From NCBI RefSeq assembly GCF_003555545.1, contig NZ_CP032157.1, forward strand, positions 252,546 to 316,545: a stretch of DNA of 64,000 bases, written 5' to 3'. Below the pieces are notes generated by a model. The model was given only the letters and a program-made list of their open reading frames with translations. It ran no database searches and was not told where the DNA came from. Of this stretch, positions 18,336-27,312 are shown one piece after another (the first letter of the stretch is position 1; each line of letters opens with the position of its first letter). Source of the DNA: Paraflavitalea soli (GTDB lineage: Bacteria > Bacteroidota > Bacteroidia > Chitinophagales > Chitinophagaceae). Both the position numbers and the translations under genes were made by a program.

Positions 18336-19964
18336 ATGTCAAAAAGAAAAATATTCATCATCATCCTATTGCTCCTGGTAGCCGGGGGAATTGTGACCTG
18401 GACTATTTATAAACGCAAGATCGTTAAGGACGGTGTGGCGCAAACGGTGGCCAATAAGACGAATAACCTGTATGGCATACAGACGGGTAAACTGGATATC
18501 GATGAGGTGGCCGGGAATCTTACGGTGACGAACCTGCAGCTGAACCCGGATTCGAATGTGTACAATCACCTGGTCAGCATCAATGATGCCCCATCGGTAC
18601 TGATCCAGATCAATATACCCTCCTTAACCGTAGAAGGCGTAAAAACGCCCAAAGCATTATTGAACAGTGCTATCGATGGCCGCAAAGTGATCATCCACGC
18701 TCCCCGTATTGACCTCTTTTTCACGGGTAAGGGCAAGGATTCGCTGAAAACGGTACCGGATAAAGAGGTGTACAGGCAAATACTGGGCAACCTGGAACTG
18801 ATCAAGATCGATACGCTGTCGGTGGTCAACGCTACGCTGGTGACCCGCGACTGGAAAACGGGGGATATCCGGATGCAGTTTGACAGTGTATCTATCGACC
18901 TGCTCCGTATTGCAGTAGACAGCTTGCATGATAAGGATACTACGCGTATTCTCTTTGCGGAACAGGCTGCGGTAAAATGTAAAAAAGCCAGCTGGACGAG
19001 TAAAAACAAATTGTACCATTATGAAGTGCGGGATATTGACCTTAACAGCGGGGCCAAACAATTAAGTGTGCACCGGTTTGTGATGGATCCCAGGATGCCG
19101 GAACAGAAATTCCTGCAGCAGTTCAAATATGCCAATGACCGGTTTGATATAGACCTGCAGCAGGTAAGGGTCACCAACCTCAACGTACCGCTTCTGTTAC
19201 GGGAACAGGTAAAGGCTGACTCGCTCATATCGGGTAAGAGCAGCATCCGCATTTACCGTGATCTTTCGTATCCGCATGATAAAAAGAGCCGGGTGGGCAC
19301 TTATCCGCAGCAAGCGGTCATGAAACTCCCTATGGAAGTGGATATAGGGCAGGCGTTGTTTCATAATTCCTTTATTGAATACAAGGAGCGCAATGGGAAG
19401 AGTGAGAAAAGCGGAAAGGTACAGTTTTACAATGCGGGACTCCGGATAACGAATCTAACGAGTTATAAACAGGACATGGCTCAACACCCTATGCGGATGC
19501 AGTTCAACGCACAGTTCCTGAACAAGGCGCCTGTTAAAGCTGTAATCAATTTCTATCCGGACAATGGGAAGTTTACGATTGCGGGAGAAATGGGGAGTAT
19601 GAGTGCCAAAGGGGTTAATGAGCTAACAGAACCTATGGGATTGGCCAAGATCGAAACAGGCACGATCACGAGCCTGCAATTCAATTTTACTGGCAATGAT
19701 CATGCAGCCGACGGGCACCTCACGGTGCTATACGACGATCTGAAGATTACGCTCCTTAAAAAAGACACTGTAGACAATTCGCTCAGTAAAAAGAAGTTTG
19801 CCAGTATGCTGGCCAATATCAAGGTAATGAATGCCAACCCCGGCAAAAATGGGGAAGTGCGCCGGGCTACGGTACATTATGACCGGGATGAAACCAAATC
19901 CTTCTTCAACCTGGTATGGAAATCTATTTTTACAGGGGTGAAAGAGTCGGTGGGGATTAAATAG
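18336..19964 (+). CDS. membrane-anchored AsmA/DUF748-like hypothetical protein
   Basis: 542 residues from ATG at 18336, preceded by AAGGG; a start 14 codons earlier is unlikely. One N-terminal helix (about 5-22, IFIIILLLLVAGGIVTW) is followed by a long soluble region of beta-strand character. Its pattern (KLDIDEVAGNLTVTNLQLNP, DLLRIAVDSL, VDIGQALFHNSFIEYKE) resembles AsmA-like and DUF748 proteins, which are anchored in the inner membrane and linked to envelope lipid traffic. The assignment is by pattern only. Confidence 0.6.
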   Translation: MSKRKIFIIILLLLVAGGIVTWTIYKRKIVKDGVAQTVANKTNNLYGIQTGKLDIDEVAGNLTVTNLQLNPDSNVYNHLVSINDAPSVLIQINIPSLTVEGVKTPKALLNSAIDGRKVIIHAPRIDLFFTGKGKDSLKTVPDKEVYRQILGNLELIKIDTLSVVNATLVTRDWKTGDIRMQFDSVSIDLLRIAVDSLHDKDTTRILFAEQAAVKCKKASWTSKNKLYHYEVRDIDLNSGAKQLSVHRFVMDPRMPEQKFLQQFKYANDRFDIDLQQVRVTNLNVPLLLREQVKADSLISGKSSIRIYRDLSYPHDKKSRVGTYPQQAVMKLPMEVDIGQALFHNSFIEYKERNGKSEKSGKVQFYNAGLRITNLTSYKQDMAQHPMRMQFNAQFLNKAPVKAVINFYPDNGKFTIAGEMGSMSAKGVNELTEPMGLAKIETGTITSLQFNFTGNDHAADGHLTVLYDDLKITLLKKDTVDNSLSKKKFASMLANIKVMNANPGKNGEVRRATVHYDRDETKSFFNLVWKSIFTGVKESVGIK

Positions 19965-20011
19965 GCGATTGCAGGCTTTTAAAGTAATGCCGGCGGCTTT
20001 CCACTGGTCAA

Positions 20012-21097
20012 CTAGTACCTTATACAGGAGGGGCAGATATTCACTTCTGCCAGGCCTTTGTTTTTAAGAAAGGTAGAATCGGTGAGGGTATAAAGAAAGG
20101 CTTTGAGTGCTTCCTTATCGGCAGGGGTGAGGGGCAGACCGGTTCTGCCGGAGGGCTGCATCAAGAGGGGATCAATATTGTCGGTAGGCTGTATGTCAAT
20201 TACGTAATGCTGGAGTACAAAATCGAGGTTCTTGAAACGCCCGTCGTGCATATAAGGTGCGGTGAGGGCTACATTACGCAGGGAGGGTACCTTGAAGCGG
20301 TATTTATCGCTTTGCCGGGTAGTGATGCCCATCCGCCCATAGTCCTCGCTGTAAGGATACAATCCATTGTTGCGAAAACTGAAATCGGTAAAGAAGGGTT
20401 CTTTGTGGCAAGAGGCGCATTGGGCTTTGAAGACGGCATACCCTTTGGCTTCGGTATCAGTAAAGGTTACGCTGTCTTCTTTGCGCATCACTTTATCATA
20501 TTTGCTGTTGGCACTTACCATGGCAGCCATGAACTGGCTCAGGGCCTGCATGACGCGGGCGGTAGTGATCTCGCGGTTGCCGAAGGCGGCGCCAAAATAA
20601 GTAGGGTAGTAAGGATCCTTGCTGATCTTCTCTACCACATTGGCCATTGATTCACCCATTTCCACATGACTGGTAATGGGTACGAGGGGCTGCAGATCGA
20701 GGTCGGGCACACCACCATCCCACATGAAGGCTTTGGCCCAGGCCAGGTTTTGCAGGGCAGGGGCATTGCGTGCGCCCAGGGAATCAAAAATACCGTGGCT
20801 CAAACGGTGACCGTGATGGGAAAAAGCGGCTGCCTGGATATGGCAGGTACCACAACTGATGGTGCCATTTTTTGAAAGTATACCATCGTAGAACAATCTT
20901 CTACCCAGTTCCACTTTGATCTTCGTGAACTTATTTTTAGAGAAATCATAAACGGGTGCAGGGAAATTGGAAGGCCTTGGAAAAGTACTGTCGGCCAGGG
21001 TACTAAAGTAGGTCAACTCATCCTGCTTCAAAAAGCCTGATAAGGTGGCCGCCAGCACCAGGGTCATACAGATATATACAAGGGACCATTTCTTCAT
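20012..21097 (-). CDS. di-haem cytochrome c peroxidase/MauG family protein, MbnH-like
   Basis: 361 residues with an N-terminal hydrophobic export segment. Two haem-attachment motifs are present: CGTCH (82-86) and CASCH (227-231). Also present is the family segment YMHDGRF (282-288), which supplies a distal residue of the second haem in bacterial di-haem peroxidases. It begins 2 bp after the MbnP-like gene. In the known MbnP/MbnH pairs the di-haem enzyme oxidises a Trp of MbnP to kynurenine, creating a copper site; that role is inferred here from the pairing. A C-terminal CPSC motif (near 356) is an extra feature. Confidence 0.85.
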   Translation of the reverse strand: MKKWSLVYICMTLVLAATLSGFLKQDELTYFSTLADSTFPRPSNFPAPVYDFSKNKFTKIKVELGRRLFYDGILSKNGTISCGTCHIQAAAFSHHGHRLSHGIFDSLGARNAPALQNLAWAKAFMWDGGVPDLDLQPLVPITSHVEMGESMANVVEKISKDPYYPTYFGAAFGNREITTARVMQALSQFMAAMVSANSKYDKVMRKEDSVTFTDTEAKGYAVFKAQCASCHKEPFFTDFSFRNNGLYPYSEDYGRMGITTRQSDKYRFKVPSLRNVALTAPYMHDGRFKNLDFVLQHYVIDIQPTDNIDPLLMQPSGRTGLPLTPADKEALKAFLYTLTDSTFLKNKGLAEVNICPSCIRY

Positions 21098-21099
21098 GC

Positions 21100-21888
21100 T
21101 TACTTGTTTGGGTAGTCTGTGCCTCCATACGAAAAGGCGGCGGCATAGTTGTCGGCAATGCGGGCGCTTTCGGGTGTAAGCATGATGTGGTGGTGTTTTT
21201 TCAGGTCAATACGGTCCAATAGCTGTTGCACGTTAAACCTTATGTGCACAACGGCTTTCTGGTGGTTGCGTACGCGCAGGGGAGCATTGGACGGTAAAGG
21301 GAGAGAAATGCGCCTGATATTATTGAGGGTAGGGGTGTTGTAACCACCATACCCGCCAATATGGTATTCAAATTCGCGGAAACCTGTTTTGTCGGCAGGA
21401 ATAGCCGGAGAGCTGCCTTCCAGTTTAAAGAAAATATAGCCGCTGTTCCAGGTCCAGTACATGCTCTCACTGGCAGCCATATCCCTACCCGGATCGAGCA
21501 CGCCTGTTCTTTCTTCAATGGGCAGTGTAGAGGTGAGGCTATCCACGCCCACCAGGAAAGAAATGGTCGTATACAGGCCTTCCGGTAGATTGATCGCCAG
21601 GGATTTGCTGGAGTCGAGGTGTTGTTTTACCAGGAAGCAGCTTTCTTTTTTGGGAATAATGTATTTATCGCCATTGGCTTTGGTAAGTTCGATATTGCTG
21701 ATATAGTATTGAAGCAGGGTGACGGTGAAGGGCTCGTTGGCGGTTGTTTTATGGGCGCCTTGACTGTTGGTCAATGACTGGGTGCCCACGCGGTTGTCGA
21801 AATGCAGGACTACCTGGGCTGTTGCGCTACAACATACAAGCAGGAGCATGAATGATAAGGACAGGGTACCCAGGGGTTTGATGCGCAT
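21100..21888 (-). CDS. MbnP family copper-binding periplasmic protein
   Basis: 262 residues with a signal peptide (LSLSFMLLLVCCSATAQ). The body fits the MbnP family: FTVTLLQYYISNIELTKANG (54-73), LPEGLYTTISFLVGVDSL (101-118) and MYWTWNSGYIFFKLEG (143-158), then EYHIGG (174-179). W145 and W147 are candidates for the oxidised Trp. It is upstream of and nearly contiguous with the MbnH-like gene. The divergent TonB receptor gene shares the 123-bp promoter region. A periplasmic copper handling role follows from the family; the partner receptor suggests uptake. Confidence 0.85.
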   Translation of the reverse strand: MRIKPLGTLSLSFMLLLVCCSATAQVVLHFDNRVGTQSLTNSQGAHKTTANEPFTVTLLQYYISNIELTKANGDKYIIPKKESCFLVKQHLDSSKSLAINLPEGLYTTISFLVGVDSLTSTLPIEERTGVLDPGRDMAASESMYWTWNSGYIFFKLEGSSPAIPADKTGFREFEYHIGGYGGYNTPTLNNIRRISLPLPSNAPLRVRNHQKAVVHIRFNVQQLLDRIDLKKHHHIMLTPESARIADNYAAAFSYGGTDYPNK

Positions 21889-22011
21889 CGTGGTTGTGAA
21901 TTGAGTGGTAAATGTACAGTGTTTTTGTAAAAGGCCCTGCTGCGTGACGAATGGGGCGCAGGCTCCTGTAATTTGATGAATTTTATCGTTATTTCGCAGA
22001 AACTGGCTGTC

Positions 22012-24255
22012 ATGCGTTCCTGCTTTGTGTTTTTCCTGTTACTGTGTCCTGTTTTCCTTTTTGCACAAACGAAAGAGTTATCCGGCGTTGTGATGGCTGC
22101 AGGCTCTCAATTGCCCGTGGAAGGCGCTACGATATCCCTTCTTCCCGAAGGGAAGCAGGCCATCACGGATGAAAGAGGGCGCTTCTATTTCAGGCAGGTG
22201 GGGGACGATGGGCAGCTACTGGTGACAGCTATAGGGCATGATCCGGCCAGGGTCAGCCTGGCTGATTTTATAAAAGCAGGTAATAGGATTACGCTCAAGG
22301 CCCGTTCGGTACAGCTGAGCCAGGTGACGGTGTTGGGCGGCGCTGGTGAACAATACAAGCCGATCAGCAAGCTGGATATTAAAATGCGTGGCATCAACAA
22401 TTCGCAGGAAATATTGCGTATGGTGCCCGGGCTCTTTATTGGCCAGCATGCGGGTGGTGGCAAGGCTGAACAGATATTCCTGCGTGGATTTGACATTGAC
22501 CATGGTACGGATATCAATATCGGGGTAGATGGTATGCCGGTGAACATGGTCTCTCATGCGCATGGCCAGGGATATGCGGACCTCCATTTTGTGATCCCGG
22601 AGCTAATTGACAATGTGACTTTCAAGAAAGGCACCTATTATGCAGAGAAAGGCAATTTCACGACTACGGGTTTTGTAGATTTTAAGACCTTCAATGTGCT
22701 GCCCAATAATTCGGTGAAGATGGAAGGGGGGATGTTCAATACGGTGCGTACAGTGGGTATGTTCAACCTGTTGAATGAAAAGACACGCGCCAAAGGGCAA
22801 TCGGCCTATATCGCTTCTGAGTACATGTATACCAAAGGATATTTTGACAATCCGCAGGATTTTAACCGGGTGAACGTATTTGGTAAATACCAGGGCGCTT
22901 TGAACAAACACCACCAACTCAGTTTTTCCGGTTCTTTATTTTCCAGTCAGTGGGATGCCTCGGGGCAAATCCCTGACCGGGCTGTTGACAGTAAACTGAT
23001 CGGCTGGTATGGGGCCATCGATCCGCATGAAGGCGGCAAAACTTCCCGTGTGAATGCGAATGCGCTGCTGACTACCACGCTGGGGCATGGGGCCTATCTG
23101 AAGAACCAGGTATATTATTCCCGGTATCAGTTTGAACTATTCTCCAACTTTACTTTTTTTAAAGAAGATCCCATCAATGGCGACCAGATCAAACAAAGGG
23201 AGCAGCGGGACCTGTTTGGTTATAATGGGAGTTACCATAAAACATTCTTTGCCGGCAATACGCAGATCGTTTCAGAGATCGGCGCCCATGTGCGTATAGA
23301 CAGAACGCATGGCAGTGAATTATCCCGCACGAAAGACCGGACGATGGTTACCAATCCTATGATGCTGGGTGATATTGCAGAAAACAACCTCTCTGGTTAC
23401 TTGAGTGAGACCTTCCGGTTCAATTCGCTGTTCAGCATCAATGCGGGATTACGGTATGATTATTTTCATGATCAATATACCGATAAGCTGCACGGTGGTA
23501 CAAAAGGAAAGGCTTCGGCGGATATCCTGAGTCCCAAACTAAGTTTTTACTATCATCCCAGTCCTTTTGCGCAGTTTTACCTGAGCAGCGGAAAAGGTTT
23601 TCATTCCAATGATACGCGGGTAGTAGTGCCACAAAACGGGCTTACCATCCTGCCTCCAGCTTATGGTTCGGACCTGGGCACGGTATTGAAGCCGGCCAAC
23701 AATCTGCTGGTGAACGCCGCCATATGGTACCTGTGGCTGGACCAGGAGTTTGTATATGTAGGGGATGAAGGGGTTGTAGAGCCCAGTGGCAAGAGCAGGC
23801 GTTATGGCGCTGATCTTTCGGTGCGTTACCAACCTTTGAGCTGGCTGTATGCTGATGTGGACCTTAACTATTCGCATGGCCGGGCGGCAGACGCTCCCAA
23901 AGGCGAAAACTATTTACCGCTGGCGCCGCAGGTCACCTCCATTGGTGGTATTACGGTTAAGACGAAGCCGGGCATTAATGTGTCGCTGCGGTACCGCTAT
24001 ATGGGGGACAGGCCGGCGAATGAGGACAATAGTGTAGTGGCCAATGGTTATTTTATCACGGATGCTTTCGTAGGTTATAACCGCAAAAAATATGAGATCG
24101 GACTGGCGATTCAAAACATCTTTGATGTGCGCTGGAAGGAGACGCAGTTTGACACGGAAAGCCGTTTGTACAACGAGGCCGCTCCGGTGTCGGAGATACA
24201 TTTTACCCCAGGTACTCCCTTCTTTGGGAAGGTGAGTTTTACGTATAATTTTTAG
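22012..24255 (+). CDS. TonB-dependent receptor, divergent from the MbnP/MbnH pair
   Basis: 747 residues from ATG at 22012 (MRSCFVFFLLLCPVFLFAQ, signal peptide); a start at 21973 is less likely. A CarboxypepD-regulatory-like domain (about 20-100, ELSGVVMAAGSQLPVEGATI) precedes the plug (IFLRGFDIDHGTDINIGVDG) and barrel, ending FFGKVSFTYNF. The plug holds a His-rich loop, MVSHAHGQGYADLHF, a plausible metal-contacting site. It probably imports copper or a copper complex, given the neighbours. It ends before a hairpin with a T run. Confidence 0.9.
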   Translation: MRSCFVFFLLLCPVFLFAQTKELSGVVMAAGSQLPVEGATISLLPEGKQAITDERGRFYFRQVGDDGQLLVTAIGHDPARVSLADFIKAGNRITLKARSVQLSQVTVLGGAGEQYKPISKLDIKMRGINNSQEILRMVPGLFIGQHAGGGKAEQIFLRGFDIDHGTDINIGVDGMPVNMVSHAHGQGYADLHFVIPELIDNVTFKKGTYYAEKGNFTTTGFVDFKTFNVLPNNSVKMEGGMFNTVRTVGMFNLLNEKTRAKGQSAYIASEYMYTKGYFDNPQDFNRVNVFGKYQGALNKHHQLSFSGSLFSSQWDASGQIPDRAVDSKLIGWYGAIDPHEGGKTSRVNANALLTTTLGHGAYLKNQVYYSRYQFELFSNFTFFKEDPINGDQIKQREQRDLFGYNGSYHKTFFAGNTQIVSEIGAHVRIDRTHGSELSRTKDRTMVTNPMMLGDIAENNLSGYLSETFRFNSLFSINAGLRYDYFHDQYTDKLHGGTKGKASADILSPKLSFYYHPSPFAQFYLSSGKGFHSNDTRVVVPQNGLTILPPAYGSDLGTVLKPANNLLVNAAIWYLWLDQEFVYVGDEGVVEPSGKSRRYGADLSVRYQPLSWLYADVDLNYSHGRAADAPKGENYLPLAPQVTSIGGITVKTKPGINVSLRYRYMGDRPANEDNSVVANGYFITDAFVGYNRKKYEIGLAIQNIFDVRWKETQFDTESRLYNEAAPVSEIHFTPGTPFFGKVSFTYNF

Positions 24256-24273
24256 CTTCCCCTAAATGCCGGT

Positions 24274-24299
24274 AAGGCAGGCAGTTGTGTTGCCTTTTT
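24274..24299 (+). terminator. rho-independent terminator after the TonB receptor
   Basis: AAGGCA (24274-24279) pairs with TGCCTT (24291-24296), followed by more T residues. It starts 18 bp after the receptor stop codon. The stem is short. Confidence 0.5.
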
Positions 24300-24393
24300 G
24301 GGCAAAATCACGCTATATCGTGGAATTAAATACGCATGATCTGTATAAGCATCAGGCTTTTACACAGGGCATTGTTTTTACCTGTTACAAGGT

Positions 24394-24612
24394 ATGAATA
24401 TGCAAAGCATGGAAACGATTGAAAGTCCGGAACGCTTAATCAAGCTGAAAGGACCTGGTGTTGGACCTGTAAAGAGGCCTAAGAAGCAAACTGATCAAAC
24501 GAGTGTAACTGTATTCATGCAAGATGCGGCAGCAGCCCACGAGCCTGTGAAAGCACCATTGCCTTTGTTTATGGAAACACTTTTTAAAGCGCGGGAGTTT
24601 GATCCATTGTAA
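24394..24612 (+). CDS. small hypothetical protein
   Basis: 72 residues (a start at residue 6 is also possible). No signal peptide or membrane segment. It is rich in Lys/Pro in the first half (LKGPGVGPVKRPKKQTDQT) and has an Ala-rich middle (MQDAAAAHEP). I do not recognise a family. It lies 18 bp upstream of a DUF1328 gene and may be co-transcribed with it. Confidence 0.5.
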   Translation: MNMQSMETIESPERLIKLKGPGVGPVKRPKKQTDQTSVTVFMQDAAAAHEPVKAPLPLFMETLFKAREFDPL

Positions 24613-24630
24613 ACAATTAAATCTTTTGTT

Positions 24631-24795
24631 ATGTTACGCTGGACAGTAATTTTCTTAATAGTCGCTATTATCGCGGCTATCTTCGGATTTGGTGGCATAG
24701 CAGCCGGAGCTGCCGGTATTGCCAAAATCCTGTTCTTTATTTTTATCGTATTATTCCTGTTATCATTGATCATGGGTAGAACGAGGACGCCTTAA
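24631..24795 (+). CDS. DUF1328 family small membrane protein
   Basis: 54 residues. It begins [20 protein letters not shown] and continues [18 protein letters not shown], two hydrophobic helices separated by a Gly/Ala-rich turn. This is the typical DUF1328 (YtjA-like) pattern and length. The family is often found among stress-induced small membrane proteins of unknown function. The C-terminus is short and basic (MGRTRTP). Confidence 0.82.
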   Translation: MLRWTVIFLIVAIIAAIFGFGGIAAGAAGIAKILFFIFIVLFLLSLIMGRTRTP

Positions 24796-24941
24796 CAGGT
24801 GTTTACCCAACCGTACCTTTCATAATACAATTAAACGGCATCGACCGGGTATTTACCAGTAAAACGGTAAGGGCCTGGTGGGTGCCTTTTTTGTTTACAC
24901 ATTATTCTTTTTATAGTACTTTGGCGCTCTAAATAGTGCAT

Positions 24942-26891
24942 ATGAGTTCTACTTCAGCTGCCTCCTTCCATAAACGTATAACGGCGGCAGGTGTATTAAT
25001 AGCCACGGGTATTGTATTTGGCGATATCGGCACTTCTCCTTTGTACACGTTGAATGCTGTTTTTCATGACCGGGTGATCACGGAGGAGGTGGCATTGGGG
25101 GCCTTGTCGGCCATTTTCTGGACCTTGTTTTTCCAAACGACGCTTAAATATGTGATCATTACCCTCCAGGCTGATAATAAAGGGGAAGGCGGGATCTTAT
25201 CGCTGTATGCGCTCATCCGCCGTTTTTGGGGTAAGTGGTTGCTGATCCCCGCCATGGCAGGCGGCGCCTTCCTGATGGCTGATGGTATCATCACGCCTCC
25301 GATCTCGGTAGCTTCAGCGATCGAGGGATTAAGGAAAATAAACCCGGATATCAATACGGTGCCTATTGTGATCGTAATACTGATCGGCTTATTCTGTTTC
25401 CAGCAATTTGGCACGGAACGGATCGGGAAGATATTCGGGCCGGTGATGGTGGTCTGGTTTTCCTTTATTGGCATATTGGGGTTAATGGCGATGAGCGGTA
25501 CGCCCGGTGTGTTGAAAGCGCTCAATCCTTATTATGCGTGGGTGATGTTGAAAGAAGTGCCAGGCGGCTTTTGGTTGCTGGGCAGTATCTTTTTGTGTAC
25601 CACGGGAGCGGAAGCGCTGTACAGTGATATGGGGCATTGCGGCAGGAACAATATACGGGTGAGCTGGATCTTTATTAAGATCATGCTGATCCTTAGTTAT
25701 GCAGGTCAAACTGCCTGGCTGCTGCAACATACGGGTGAAACGGTGGGTATTGTAAGCCCTTTCTATCATATTGTTCCGGAAGCTATTTACCTGCCCTCGA
25801 TCATCATTGTTACGCTGGCTACTATTATTGCCAGCCAGGCATTGATCAGCGGTTGCTTTACGCTCATAAATGAAGCCATCCGGCTGGATATATGGCCAAG
25901 GCACCGGGTAGTGTTTCCCGGCAATATCAAGGGGCAGATCTATATACCGTTTATCAACTGGTTTTTGCTGGCAGGTTGCCTGGGGATGGTGTTGCATTTC
26001 CGGGAATCGACAGCGATGGAGGCGGCTTTCGGATTGAGTGTCACGCTTACGATGATTATGAGCACGGTGCTGATCAATTTTTACCTGTATGTCAAAAGGG
26101 TGCCGGGTATCTGGGTAACGCTGATCACGGCGGTATTCCTGACCATTGAATTCTCTTTCCTGATCGCTAATTTCCAAAAGATCAAAGAGGGAGGGTGGAT
26201 CACTTTGCTGATCGGCGCAACTCTTTTCCTGGTGATGTATATCTGGCAAAAAGGGCGGGGTATTAAACGTGCACTGACCAAACTGGTGCCTATCGAAAAT
26301 TATATCGAACTGTTGAAACGATTGAGTATCGATGAAAAGATCCCCAAATATGCTACTAACCTGGTGTACCTCACCAGCTCGGGTTCGGCGCGGAAAGTGG
26401 AAAAGACAGCTATTGATTCAATCTTATCCCGGTCGCCCAAACGGGCAGATGTTTACTGGTTTGTGCATGTAAATGTACTGGACGAACCTTACGCACTTCG
26501 TTATCATGTAGATACCCTTTTGAAGAATGATGTGTATTTTATAGAATTCAATCTAGGTTTCAGGATTGATCCCCGGATCGACTTTTACTTCAGGCAGGTA
26601 GTCAATGACCTGGTGAAAAGCGGCGAAGTAGACGTTTCAGAAAGGTATGAGCAGTATTATCAGGAAAGCGAAGTGGGCGATTTCCGTTTCCTGATACTTG
26701 ACTCATTCCTATCCTTTGATAATGATATGCCTTTCGGGAAGAACTTCATTATGAAAAGTTACTTCAACCTCAAACTGCTCAGCGTAAAAGAGATGGTGAA
26801 CTTTGGCCTGGACCCGAGCAATGTGACGATAGAGAAATACCCGGTGGTAGTGACTCCCGTAGAACATGAGCGTTTGAAACGGGAACCCTAG
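24942..26891 (+). CDS. kup: KUP-type potassium uptake transporter
   Basis: 649 residues from ATG at 24942; a GTG two codons earlier is possible. The N-terminal signature IATGIVFGDIGTSPLYTLNAVF and GGILSLYALIRRFWGK (near 75-90) identify the KUP/HAK/KT family. About twelve membrane helices are followed by a cytoplasmic C-terminal domain (from about 450) with VYWFVHVNVLDEP. It imports K+ probably with H+. It converges on the copper chaperone gene with only 2 bp between the stops. No regulatory site is evident. Confidence 0.93.
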   Translation: MSSTSAASFHKRITAAGVLIATGIVFGDIGTSPLYTLNAVFHDRVITEEVALGALSAIFWTLFFQTTLKYVIITLQADNKGEGGILSLYALIRRFWGKWLLIPAMAGGAFLMADGIITPPISVASAIEGLRKINPDINTVPIVIVILIGLFCFQQFGTERIGKIFGPVMVVWFSFIGILGLMAMSGTPGVLKALNPYYAWVMLKEVPGGFWLLGSIFLCTTGAEALYSDMGHCGRNNIRVSWIFIKIMLILSYAGQTAWLLQHTGETVGIVSPFYHIVPEAIYLPSIIIVTLATIIASQALISGCFTLINEAIRLDIWPRHRVVFPGNIKGQIYIPFINWFLLAGCLGMVLHFRESTAMEAAFGLSVTLTMIMSTVLINFYLYVKRVPGIWVTLITAVFLTIEFSFLIANFQKIKEGGWITLLIGATLFLVMYIWQKGRGIKRALTKLVPIENYIELLKRLSIDEKIPKYATNLVYLTSSGSARKVEKTAIDSILSRSPKRADVYWFVHVNVLDEPYALRYHVDTLLKNDVYFIEFNLGFRIDPRIDFYFRQVVNDLVKSGEVDVSERYEQYYQESEVGDFRFLILDSFLSFDNDMPFGKNFIMKSYFNLKLLSVKEMVNFGLDPSNVTIEKYPVVVTPVEHERLKREP

Positions 26892-26893
26892 TA

Positions 26894-27106
26894 TTAGTTT
26901 AGCTTCTCTGCTTTATAGCCTGCCTTTTCAACCGCTTCTTTGATGAGGTTGTCATTGATCCCTTCGGTGGATACGGTTAGTATTTTGTCCTGTGTTTGCA
27001 GGTCTACTGTCCAGTTGTCTACGCCGGCTGCCTTGTTGAGTTCGGGGGTTACTTTGGCTACACAACCGAAACATTTGATGTTGGTCTTAAATTGTATTGT
27101 TTTCAT
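26894..27106 (-). CDS. CopZ-like heavy-metal-associated (HMA) domain protein
   Basis: 70 residues, one HMA domain. The metal-binding CxxC is C12-F-G-C15 in NIKCFGCVAKV; the central Cys pair is separated by Phe-Gly instead of the common Ala-Ser or Ala-Ala. The end KAGYKAEKL is family-typical. It is probably a cytosolic Cu(I) chaperone serving the CopA-type ATPase encoded about 200 bp upstream on the same strand. A perfect palindrome and a motif shared with the copA upstream region lie before it. Confidence 0.85.
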   Translation of the reverse strand: MKTIQFKTNIKCFGCVAKVTPELNKAAGVDNWTVDLQTQDKILTVSTEGINDNLIKEAVEKAGYKAEKLN

Positions 27107-27155
27107 CGTTTATCTTTTTAGTATTGTTATTGGTGGTTGACGTTGTAAAATTACT

Positions 27156-27174
27156 AAGGGAGTCAGGCTCCCTT
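27156..27174. promoter_or_regulatory. 19-bp palindrome upstream of the copper chaperone gene
   Basis: AAGGGAG (27156-27162) and CTCCCTT (27168-27174) are perfect inverted repeats around TCAGG, 50 bp upstream of the start codon. This is a candidate operator or hairpin for metal control. No T run follows in the gene's orientation. Confidence 0.4.
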
Positions 27175-27185
27175 GTTACAGGATT
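27173..27185 (+). promoter_or_regulatory. motif shared with the copA upstream region (copy 1)
   Basis: TTGTTACAGGATT matches TTGTTACATGATT upstream of copA (29627-29639) at 12 of 13 positions and has the same orientation relative to its gene. It lies 67 bp upstream of the chaperone start. Confidence 0.4.
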
Positions 27186-27238
27186 GTGGCTGGTATTTAT
27201 ATAATTATTAGTTAGCCTTCGGCGGCACCTTTCAATCA

Positions 27239-27269
27239 GGGTGAGCCGCCCCCGGAGGGCGACCCATCC
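27239..27269. repeat. palindromic intergenic repeat, copy 1
   Basis: GGGTGAGCCGCCC (27239-27251) and GGGCGACCCATCC (27257-27269) form an imperfect stem around CCGGA. The reverse complement of the element at 59884-59912 matches it over most of 29 bases. Both copies are accompanied by CCTTCGACAG nearby. Confidence 0.55.
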
Positions 27270-27312
27270 TTCGACAGCTCAGGGCGACATCGCTCAGGAT
27301 GACATTCAATCT

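Noticed and set aside
25482-26249. 255-codon open frame on the minus strand
   Set aside because: Antisense to the KUP transporter gene and lacks any recognisable motif.
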